From NCBI GenBank assembly GCA_030152675.1, contig JASLIY010000123.1, positions 1 to 13,529 on the forward strand: a stretch of 13,529 nt of DNA. The letters run 5' to 3'. Positions 7,850-13,529 of this stretch are shown here, piece after piece; positions within the stretch are counted from its first letter, which is position 1, and the number at the start of each line of letters is the position of its first letter. A program made the position numbers and the translations under genes. Origin of the DNA: Acinetobacter sp. (GTDB taxonomy: Bacteria > Pseudomonadota > Gammaproteobacteria > Pseudomonadales > Moraxellaceae). A model generated the notes under the pieces. That model saw nothing but the letters and a program-made list of their open reading frames with translations. It made no database searches and was not told where the DNA came from.

Positions 7850-7965
7850 GAACCGTGATCACACTGAAACCCAGGCGACCCTAAACTTAAAACCTCAACG
7901 CGTAGATCCTCGTCAAACCGCGTGGGTCAGACTGCATTTACACCACGCAATCAAATGAAAATTAA

Positions 7966-8520
7966 TTATTGATAGCTCAGTGTATATTCCGCCACAGCTG
8001 TGACCGCACCCGGCTCAGCAACACCTTCAGCATAATACTGAACACCGAACTGATGGCTTGCTTCAGTTTTTCCGGCGGCGAGCGTAAGACCTTCAACGCT
8101 GGTCACGCCATTTAAATTGACAGGACGATCACTTGCAGCACTTGAGGTGAGTTGGATAGAGACATTTTTAGCTGGATTACTATTGGCCAAGTTACTGAGA
8201 TTGCCCGTCGGGGTGACGTTATAACCTAAAAACTTCGTGCCAATTTTGGTGGCTTTTTCTGAAGCCGCACAACCAGAAATGGCAATGGTGAAAGGCGTGG
8301 TGCCTGTTGTTTTACCCGCAGAACTAAGATCTGCGGCAGCAACGGTTGGTAGGAGAACGATACTGTTGGTTTTGCCATTGATTTTGGCTTGGCAAGTTTG
8401 TGATGCCACTTCACCTTGGAATGTCACGACAGACACAGGCGTTGCGGTGTTTGCAACTGCTGCGATCGGTAATAATGCGATGACAGCGGAAAACGCGAAA
8501 TTAAACTTAGAAAATTTCAT
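7966..8520 (-). CDS. Major fimbrial subunit (type 1-like pilin)
   Basis: A 184-residue structural pilin secreted by Sec and polymerised through donor-strand exchange. The signal peptide is residues 1-23 with cleavage after AVA. The mature N-terminal extension NTATPVSVVTFQGEV (24-38) has the alternating pattern needed for donor-strand exchange. Cys43 and Cys84 give the conserved disulfide, and the chain ends in the beta-strand AVAEYTLSYQ with the penultimate Tyr typical of the family. The start is placed at the ATG at 8520, with GTGAG about 7 bases upstream; the in-frame GTG at 8532 would use that ribosome site as coding sequence. It is the first gene of the fimbrial cluster, with a long AT-rich upstream region and a terminator-like hairpin downstream. 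It is the only single-domain pilin in the cluster, so it should form the shaft. Confidence 0.93.
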   Translation of the reverse strand: MKFSKFNFAFSAVIALLPIAAVANTATPVSVVTFQGEVASQTCQAKINGKTNSIVLLPTVAAADLSSAGKTTGTTPFTIAISGCAASEKATKIGTKFLGYNVTPTGNLSNLANSNPAKNVSIQLTSSAASDRPVNLNGVTSVEGLTLAAGKTEASHQFGVQYYAEGVAEPGAVTAVAEYTLSYQ

Positions 8521-8871
8521 GATTAAACTCACAAATGAAAGACTGAATTAAATTAACTCACCCAAATGCTCGAGATTTAAAACCTCTAATAAATTGTATA
8601 GATAATGAGAATTTTTTATTTATTTTTTTTAATATAAATCAGGAGTTTTTTTGCACGATTGAAAATTGATTTGCGTTGTAATAGACAGTCTTTATGACTT
8701 TGTTTGATGCATCCTGCGAATCTAAAAATCGTGCTATAGATCTATGGCGCGCTGCTCTGATCGAGGTGTACCCAAAATGGCGTGGCTGTGGTTGAAGCAT
8801 AGATCACGACGAGCATGCTGAACATAGGTCAAGACTGGCATGCGTGTCGGTATGGTGTTAGAGAGAGCCAC
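8521..8871. other. Gene-free spacer: fimA upstream region and deoR 3' side
   Basis: This 351-bp stretch lies between the pilin start and the stop of the DeoR-family gene, both on the minus strand. The pilin-proximal half is very AT-rich with several T-runs. The other half has ordinary composition and contains the palindromes GATGCATC and ATAGATCTAT. It also has a 12-bp inverted repeat with two central mismatches (8807-8818 with 8838-8849), which might be the end structure of the DeoR transcript but lacks a T-tail. No coding frame, tRNA or invertible-element-like flanking repeats were seen. Confidence 0.6.
8595..8652 (-). promoter_or_regulatory. Candidate pilin promoter with upstream A-tracts
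   Basis: On the minus strand TATACA (8595-8600) could serve as a -10 element, giving a leader of about 65-70 bases before the pilin ATG. The expected -35 position reads ATAAAT, a poor match. Just upstream are A-runs of 6, 8 and 7 (8612-8617, 8623-8630, 8646-8652), spaced roughly one and two helical turns apart. That suggests curved DNA, an UP-element or a site for a nucleoid protein. No activator site was recognised, and the promoter call is tentative. Confidence 0.3.
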
Positions 8872-9657
8872 TTAATACAGCAGCTGAACATGACCAGCAT
8901 CGAGTTGTTGCAGGTAGGCTTCAGCGGGCTTTTTTGTGGTGATCAGCTGATCAATCGCTTCAAAACCACAGCGCTGCATAAACCCTGAGCGGTGAAAGGC
9001 CAGCTCGTCCGCCAGTACAATTTTTTGATGGCTATTCTCAATGATCTTGCGATGCAAAAATGCATCCTCTTCATTCTCGTCCATCAAGCCGTGTTGTAAG
9101 GAGACTGCATACACACCCATCACGGCGAGATCATAGTGATATTGGGCGATAAATTCGAGGCTTTGCGCGCCAAGCAGGGCATGGTCATGACGACGCACTT
9201 TACCGGGGATCATATAGAGCTGATTGCGCGGATCATCGGCAAGCAGTTGTGCGATCGGTAGTGCATTGCTAAAGATCTTGAGATCTTTGAACTGACTTAA
9301 ACGCTGTGCCACAGCCAAGTTGATTGAACTCGCGGCGAGAAAGAGCGACATACCATCCTGAATCTGTTGAATCACTCGATTTGCCATTTTCTGGTCTTTG
9401 GTGCGGAAGCTGGTGATGGCGATATTACTTTTGATGTTGCTTTTGCTGCTGTGAGCGACCGTAGCTGAGTCTTGATCGAAATTCGCCAACGCACCGCCGT
9501 GGATACGACGTAATTCTCCAAGTGATTCAAGATATTTGAGATCCCTGCGAATGGTTTCTTCCGCCACATCCAATTGTTTGGCAAGGTCGTTGACACGCAG
9601 GCGATGTTCAGACTGGAGTTGGCTGCGAATCAGGGCGAGACGGTTGGCATGGATCAT
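8872..9657 (-). CDS. DeoR-family transcriptional regulator
   Basis: A 261-residue cytoplasmic regulator. The N-terminal winged helix-turn-helix (about 1-56) carries the family signature, LRVNDLAKQL (20-29), AEETIRRDLK (32-41) and ELRRIHGGA (48-56). The rest is the sugar-phosphate-isomerase-like sensor domain, with LADELAFHRSGF (215-226) and AIDQLIT (234-240) recognisable. Members usually repress nearby catabolic genes and respond to a phosphorylated metabolite. The usual ligand-loop pattern, Asp-Ser-Gly-Thr-Thr, reads LAASSIN here (107-113), so the ligand may be unusual. The gene is divergent from the amidase-kinase genes across a 354-bp spacer, which makes that run its likely target. An in-frame TGA just upstream leaves the ATG at 9657 as the first start; the ribosome site is weak. 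Confidence 0.9.
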   Translation of the reverse strand: MIHANRLALIRSQLQSEHRLRVNDLAKQLDVAEETIRRDLKYLESLGELRRIHGGALANFDQDSATVAHSSKSNIKSNIAITSFRTKDQKMANRVIQQIQDGMSLFLAASSINLAVAQRLSQFKDLKIFSNALPIAQLLADDPRNQLYMIPGKVRRHDHALLGAQSLEFIAQYHYDLAVMGVYAVSLQHGLMDENEEDAFLHRKIIENSHQKIVLADELAFHRSGFMQRCGFEAIDQLITTKKPAEAYLQQLDAGHVQLLY

Positions 9658-10011
9658 GGTGTCGTGTCATTCCTAAAATTGCATATTGTGTGAGTTTGAG
9701 TTGGATTGATCTTTAAAATGTGGGTTTTGTGGGAGTTGGTCAATCCTAACGCATACTGCAAAAATCTCCGAGTCAATATCCTGAGAATGTGCAATAAAAG
9801 CTTAAAAATGCTGATTAAATAGACAGTTATTGCAGCTGATAAAATATCTAAAAACCACAATAACCATAAATAAAACATTGCAAGACGGAGTAGCATGGGA
9901 AAACAAGCGCCGCGATCAGCAGGAAGCAGCATGTTCATGATCGGTCGTAGCCTACTCGCCCTCAGAACATCCCAACAATGAAAAGAACGCAGACAATAAG
10001 AGGCAAATAAA
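9658..10011. promoter_or_regulatory. Divergent promoter region between the regulator and amidase genes
   Basis: The 354-bp spacer must hold the promoters of both the DeoR-family gene (minus) and the amidase gene (plus). The middle is AT-rich. I could not choose a convincing -10/-35 pair or a clear DeoR-type operator. Near the amidase there are nested inverted repeats: GAGTAG (9888-9893) with CTACTC (9952-9957), enclosing CGATCA (9913-9918) with TGATCG (9938-9943). The amidase ribosome site AAGAGG (9998-10003) lies 8 bases before its ATG. Confidence 0.5.
9895..9981 (+). CDS. Possible 28-codon leader ORF upstream of the amidase
   Basis: ATG at 9895 is preceded by CGGAG about 4 bases upstream and opens a 28-codon frame ending in TGA at 9979-9981, 30 bases before the amidase start. 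The predicted peptide begins MGKQAPRSAGSS and contains a mildly hydrophobic stretch (SLLALR). The nested inverted repeats of the leader overlap the frame, and one arm covers its ribosome site, so a translation-dependent switch is conceivable. Chance is equally likely: the peptide resembles nothing I know and the ribosome-site spacing is short. Confidence 0.2.
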   Translation: MGKQAPRSAGSSMFMIGRSLLALRTSQQ

Positions 10012-11424
10012 ATGACATTAAAATTGCAAAACATTGAACAATTGGCACAGATTAGCCTAGATGATGTATTGAAGGCCTATCGTAGCGGTACGATTGATCC
10101 GGTTGAGGTGCATGATTTAACACGAGAACAGATCGAACGCGTCAATCCTCAAATCAATGCACTGTATGCCTATGATCCGCAACTCAGTCGCCAGCAGGCC
10201 AAAGATGCTGCACTGCGTTGGAAGCGTGGAACCACACATGGCATGCTCGATGGTGTGCCCGTGACCATTAAGGACTCAATCGGGATGCGTGCGACAACTT
10301 GGCATCATGGTTCCGCAGCACACGCACAAGGGCGATTGGTTCAGATCGATACACCGCCTATAGAGCGACTGAGACAGGCACAGGCCATGATCATTGCCAA
10401 AACTACGATGCCAGACTTTGGCGCCAGTGCTTCTGGTGTGAGTTCTTATTTTGGGATTACCCGTAATCCTTGGAGATTGGACTTAAGTCCGGGGGGATCA
10501 AGCTCAGGTGCAGGGGCTTCATTGGCTGCAGGAATAGGACTGTTTGCCTTGGGGACCGATATTGCTGGTTCAGTACGTTTGCCCGCAGCACAGTGTGGTT
10601 TGGCTGCGATTAAACCCACACATGGCTTAATTGCGCATAGCCCAGCCTCTGATGTACGTTCAGTCGGGATCATGGCACGTTCAGCGCAGGACTTGACCAG
10701 CGCCTTGCGTGTGGTGTCTGGCGTTCATCCTCGAGATCGTTATTCAGTCCCGCTTTGGATCAATACCGCCTTACCCGCCAGCATGCGGATCAAGTCTTAT
10801 CTCGACTTTGGTTTTGGGATGCCGGTTGATCCTGAAATCCAAAGTTGCTTTGAACGTTGCTGTGAATCCTTGCGTCAACACGGTTTTCTCATTCGTCCGG
10901 GTACGCCTCATTATGATTTTGACGCCTATGCGCCCATCGATACGCTACTTAAACTGAGGACTTGGTTTGAGTATACGCAGGCGGAACATGCTGAAAAAAC
11001 GCCAGATGTGCTGAAACGTTGGTGTGCTGATGCTGCACAGATGACTGCCACACAGATTTTACACGTCCAAGCCGAGATTCAACAGGGCATTGAGCAGAGT
11101 CAGCATTTATTTGAAGAGGCGGACGTTATCATGACGCCGGTTTCGCCAGTCCTTAGTTTTCCGGCAACCGCCTTAGGGCCAGATGAAACGATGCCGCTGC
11201 GCCATTGTAGTTTTTGTGCGCCCTTCAACCAATCCGGTCATCCTGCCGTGGTCATTCATGCTGGACTCAGTACAACCGGCTTGCCAATCGGGATTCAATT
11301 GGTGGGACAACGCTTTAGTGATTTGTTGCTGATTCAGTTGGCGGTTCGGATCGAACAACAATTACGTGCCCAAACCGGCCCCATCATTTGGCCGCTACAG
11401 CCGCAAGCCGAGGCGTGTATTTAA
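10012..11424 (+). CDS. Amidase-signature family amide hydrolase
   Basis: A 470-residue cytoplasmic hydrolase of the family that includes GatA, acetamidase-type amidases and fatty-acid amide hydrolase. The catalytic triad is visible: Lys87 in VTIKDS, the bridging Ser164 in SPGGSSSGAGAS (159-170) and the nucleophile Ser187 in GTDIAGSVRLPA (181-192). No GatB/GatC gene is near, and it is not in an aminoacyl-tRNA context, so a free-standing amidase acting on a small or lipid amide is more likely than GatA. Two usual glycines of the signature are changed (Ser165 and Ala185). It is the first gene of the plus-strand run; the kinase gene starts 65 bases after its stop. It is probably controlled by the divergent DeoR-family regulator. 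Its substrate cannot be read from the sequence. Confidence 0.92.
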   Translation: MTLKLQNIEQLAQISLDDVLKAYRSGTIDPVEVHDLTREQIERVNPQINALYAYDPQLSRQQAKDAALRWKRGTTHGMLDGVPVTIKDSIGMRATTWHHGSAAHAQGRLVQIDTPPIERLRQAQAMIIAKTTMPDFGASASGVSSYFGITRNPWRLDLSPGGSSSGAGASLAAGIGLFALGTDIAGSVRLPAAQCGLAAIKPTHGLIAHSPASDVRSVGIMARSAQDLTSALRVVSGVHPRDRYSVPLWINTALPASMRIKSYLDFGFGMPVDPEIQSCFERCCESLRQHGFLIRPGTPHYDFDAYAPIDTLLKLRTWFEYTQAEHAEKTPDVLKRWCADAAQMTATQILHVQAEIQQGIEQSQHLFEEADVIMTPVSPVLSFPATALGPDETMPLRHCSFCAPFNQSGHPAVVIHAGLSTTGLPIGIQLVGQRFSDLLLIQLAVRIEQQLRAQTGPIIWPLQPQAEACI

Positions 11425-11483
11425 GTCAATCCGCGGATGCAGCAGCAGATGGACTGACGCTTGAGCAGGATGTTTTAGGGAGG

Positions 11484-11489
11484 AGCCTC
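11484..11489 (+). promoter_or_regulatory. Spacer after the strong ribosome site that fixes the first kinase start
   Basis: The sequence AGGGAGGAG (11477-11485) immediately precedes this spacer and gives a near-ideal Shine-Dalgarno about 6 bases before the ATG at 11490. A longer frame starting at a TTG within the amidase gene (11388) has no comparable signal, so the shorter protein is preferred. Confidence 0.6.
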
Positions 11490-12491
11490 ATGCAGAATCA
11501 AGACAGACAAAATCAAGACAGACAAAATCAAGATATGCGCGATCAGGAGATAAGTAAGCCAGATCGCGCAGCTGATCAGCAGCGCTTGGCTCAGGGGGAA
11601 GTCTGGGATCAACAGTTGCTGAGCACGATTCCACGGCAAGCAGCGCCCTTTACCGTGTTGGCATCTCCGAGTTGGCGCGGTGTCGATGCTGAAATTTTTG
11701 TACTGACTCTGCCGCAGTCGAACTTCATCCTCAAACAGTATTCCTCAGAGCATCGTGTTTATATCAACTTGGCCACGAGCTTCCAAGCCGCGCACATCGC
11801 AGGGGGCTTAAATATTGCGCCAGAGGTGGTGTATCACGATTTAGGGCAACAATGTGTGGTGATGCGTGAGCTGGGAGTGGGCTGGCGCTGTGCAGGATTA
11901 CAAGATTTGGTGCATCCGATCAGACGGCAAAACATCATTGCAGCAAAAAAGGTCTTTCAGCAACATGCCACCGCACTGATCAGTCAGGCGTCGCAACAAA
12001 TTTTTCAGCAGATCTTTGATCTGGCTGCACAAGTGCGTGTTGATCCACGACTGTGTCCAGCGCAGCTGAGTCAATGGTTATTGTGGAGCCAAGATATGCA
12101 ACAACGTATCGAGGCTGAAGGGGTGGATCAGGTGCCGTGTCATCGCGATGGCAATATTTCCAATGTCATGATTGGACCACAAGATGCGATTCAGCTGCTG
12201 GACTATGACATGGCGGCATGGGCAGACCCACTGGAGGATCTGGGCTGTTTTATCATGGAGGCCTATGAATCTAAACACACGGCTCAAGCTGGATTTGAGG
12301 AATGGCAGGGTTATTTCAATGCGTTGCAGTTTGAACGCGCATGGTGCTATGGCATCTTGGATGATTTACGTTGGGGGCTGATCGCACTGACGTTGGCATC
12401 GATATCTACTCGTCAACATTTGGAATTTGCAAAATATGCTGCATGGCGGTTATTGCGCTTTAAAACCCATCGTCAACAATTGAGTATCTAG
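11490..12491 (+). CDS. APH/choline-kinase-fold small-molecule phosphotransferase (first of two)
   Basis: A 333-residue cytoplasmic kinase of the aminoglycoside phosphotransferase/choline kinase fold, expected to phosphorylate a hydroxyl of a small molecule with ATP. Visible marks are the N-lobe lysine Lys82 (FILKQY), the catalytic loop CHRDGNISN (217-225; HxDxxxxN with Asp220 and Asn225), and the metal-binding DYD (238-240) followed by DPLEDLG. These residues are intact, so an active enzyme is predicted. The first 16 residues are a threefold QNQDR-type repeat, and about 50 polar residues precede the kinase fold. It lies between the amidase and a second, only distantly similar kinase, suggesting a shared pathway. 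Antibiotic resistance is an unlikely role, because the context is catabolic and the loop is choline-kinase-like. The substrate is unknown. Confidence 0.88.
   Translation: MQNQDRQNQDRQNQDMRDQEISKPDRAADQQRLAQGEVWDQQLLSTIPRQAAPFTVLASPSWRGVDAEIFVLTLPQSNFILKQYSSEHRVYINLATSFQAAHIAGGLNIAPEVVYHDLGQQCVVMRELGVGWRCAGLQDLVHPIRRQNIIAAKKVFQQHATALISQASQQIFQQIFDLAAQVRVDPRLCPAQLSQWLLWSQDMQQRIEAEGVDQVPCHRDGNISNVMIGPQDAIQLLDYDMAAWADPLEDLGCFIMEAYESKHTAQAGFEEWQGYFNALQFERAWCYGILDDLRWGLIALTLASISTRQHLEFAKYAAWRLLRFKTHRQQLSI
11493..11537 (+). repeat. In-frame 15-bp tandem repeat, three copies
   Basis: Three consecutive 15-base units begin directly after the start codon of the first kinase: CAGAATCAAGACAGA, CAAAATCAAGACAGA and CAAAATCAAGATATG. 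They encode QNQDR, QNQDR and QNQDM. Unit length is a multiple of three, so gain or loss of copies would alter only the length of the N-terminal tail. Confidence 0.9.
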
Positions 12492-12544
12492 TCTGGGGGT
12501 CAACATTGTTACATTACAACTCAGATCTCAACTCAAGGCATCGC

Positions 12545-13450
12545 ATGCTTGCTGAGGTGGCACATCAGTTGGCTCAGAATGCTGAGCTTGAAATCAATAT
12601 AAGCCCGATAATTGGCGGTTTAACCAATCATAACTATCGACTCCGCTTCGATGATCAAGATTATTTTGTCAAAATCTTTGGGCCGGGGACTGAGCAGTTT
12701 ATCGATCGTCGCTTAGCTTATGATGCGGCACAACAGGCTTATCAACTTGGGATTGCGCCAGAGCCGATTTATTTTGATCAAGCGCGTGGGATCGAAGTCA
12801 CTCGGTATTTGTCTGATTATCGCCCCAGTATTTCTGCAGACTTTCAACGCTCGGACTTTTTGCATCATGCCATTGCGCTTTATCAGCGTTTACACACTGC
12901 GCCGATGTTGTCCGTAACCAAAACTGTATTTGAAATGACCGAGGAGCATATCCGGCAAGGGGATCAATGGGGTGCGATTCGCCCGCATAATTTTGCCAGT
13001 CTCATGTACAGCTATCAGCAGGCCAAGCGCGCATTTTTAGCGTCAGGTTTAGACTTGGCGCCGTGTCATAACGATCCAATGCCGGGCAACTTCATGGTGA
13101 ATTTGAATGCACAGGATCAGATTCAAGCAATGCAATTCATTGACTTTGAATATGCGTCTAACAATGAACGTGCTTATGAGCTTGGGGTATTTCTCGGTGA
13201 GCTGTTTGTGGATGAGCTCAACAGTATGCAGTTGATCGAGCAGTATTATGGTCAGGTGCGCAACAACCTAGTGGCACGGGTGCATGTTGCACGCGCCGTG
13301 GCTGATATGAAGTGGGGCGCTTGGGCACTCCAACAACGCCAGTTAACGGATTGGGATTTTGATTATCAGAAATACGGCATTTGGAAATACGCCAGAGCCA
13401 ATACGGTTTTTCAAGACCCACGCTGGGAAGATTGGCTGAGGGCGATTTAG
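12545..13450 (+). CDS. Choline/ethanolamine kinase-like phosphotransferase (second of two)
   Basis: A 301-residue cytoplasmic kinase of the choline/ethanolamine kinase (LicA-like) group. It shows the nucleotide loop IGGLTNHNYRL (23-33), Lys43 (YFVKIF), the catalytic loop CHNDPMPGN (174-182; Asp177, Asn182) and the metal-binding IDFEYAS (199-205), followed by ELGVF (212-216). These match choline kinase motifs better than those of its neighbour, so an amino-alcohol or similar hydroxyl substrate is plausible. The ATG at 12545 has AAGG 6 bases upstream. An in-frame TTG at 12506, with a GGGGG run before it, would add 13 residues and lie 14 bases after the first kinase stop. The kinase fold is complete with either start. 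It is probably co-transcribed with the amidase and first kinase, and the next gene lies outside the window. Confidence 0.88.
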   Translation: MLAEVAHQLAQNAELEINISPIIGGLTNHNYRLRFDDQDYFVKIFGPGTEQFIDRRLAYDAAQQAYQLGIAPEPIYFDQARGIEVTRYLSDYRPSISADFQRSDFLHHAIALYQRLHTAPMLSVTKTVFEMTEEHIRQGDQWGAIRPHNFASLMYSYQQAKRAFLASGLDLAPCHNDPMPGNFMVNLNAQDQIQAMQFIDFEYASNNERAYELGVFLGELFVDELNSMQLIEQYYGQVRNNLVARVHVARAVADMKWGAWALQQRQLTDWDFDYQKYGIWKYARANTVFQDPRWEDWLRAI

Positions 13451-13506
13451 GTTTAATCAGTTTAAATGGTTGTCTTATCCTTTTCGATCCATCGCCGTGT
13501 AAATAG

Positions 13507-13522
13507 CCTAAGCACCTAAGCA
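13507..13522 (+). repeat. Two tandem copies of CCTAAGCA
   Basis: The octamer CCTAAGCA occurs twice without a gap near the window end, 57 bases after the last kinase stop. It may be a regulatory site for a downstream gene or chance. The rest of 13451-13529 shows no gene or clear terminator. Confidence 0.35.
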
Positions 13523-13529
13523 AAATTGG

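Noticed and set aside
8521-8871. An invertible promoter element like the E. coli fim switch upstream of the pilin gene
   Set aside because: No flanking inverted repeats of the expected kind were found, and no recombinase gene lies in the window.
9654-10034. A 126-codon minus-strand frame filling the divergent spacer, rich in Leu/Phe/Trp/Ile, whose TGA overlaps the regulator start as ATGA
   Set aside because: It would start inside the amidase gene and cover all of its promoter region. The hydrophobic residues are what the complement of an AT-rich spacer yields by chance, and no ribosome site or familiar motif was seen. It would deserve another look if relatives keep it as a membrane protein.
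10012-11424. GatA subunit of the tRNA-dependent amidotransferase
   Set aside because: The family signature fits, but gatB and gatC are absent and the neighbours point to small-molecule metabolism.
11388-11489. A 34-residue N-terminal extension of the first kinase from a TTG start inside the amidase gene
   Set aside because: A near-ideal ribosome site precedes the ATG at 11490, while the TTG has none.
11490-12491. Aminoglycoside resistance gene
   Set aside because: The fold is shared, but the gene sits in an amidase-kinase run with no mobile element or resistance context, and its motifs do not match a known resistance enzyme.

Overview
The window looks like chromosomal DNA of a gammaproteobacterium, most likely of the Acinetobacter/Moraxellaceae type. 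This is inferred from the style of the proteins (chaperone-usher fimbriae, a large acyl-CoA dehydrogenase, a DeoR regulator), the moderate base composition and the AT-rich spacers; no species marker is present. It holds nine complete genes and one truncated gene. No rRNA, tRNA, CRISPR, transposase or phage gene was seen.

Left edge (1-1650): the 3' end of a large acyl-CoA dehydrogenase gene converges on a gene for an NAD+-dependent, metal-free formate dehydrogenase, with a hairpin between the two stop codons. The formate dehydrogenase is complete and has all the catalytic residues. It differs from the well-studied Pseudomonas enzyme at several reactive cysteines and at a Rossmann-loop position. 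Overlapping inverted repeats lie in its upstream region.

Centre (1846-8520, all on the minus strand): a complete chaperone-usher fimbrial gene cluster. In transcription order it encodes a major pilin, a periplasmic chaperone, an outer-membrane usher, a two-domain tip adhesin and a second, divergent chaperone. Pilin subunits would cross the inner membrane by Sec, be capped by the chaperone, polymerise at the usher and carry the adhesin at the tip. A strong intrinsic-terminator-like hairpin lies between the pilin gene and the rest. It would let the pilin be made in excess over the assembly proteins.

Right part (8872-13450): a DeoR-family regulator gene (minus) is divergent from a plus-strand run encoding an amidase-signature hydrolase and two different APH/choline-kinase-fold small-molecule kinases. 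The layout suggests a small catabolic or salvage module: an amide is hydrolysed, the freed amino alcohol or similar hydroxyl compound is phosphorylated, and the phosphorylated product may be the regulator's ligand. The substrate cannot be read from the sequence. This is the best candidate in the window for an undescribed pathway.
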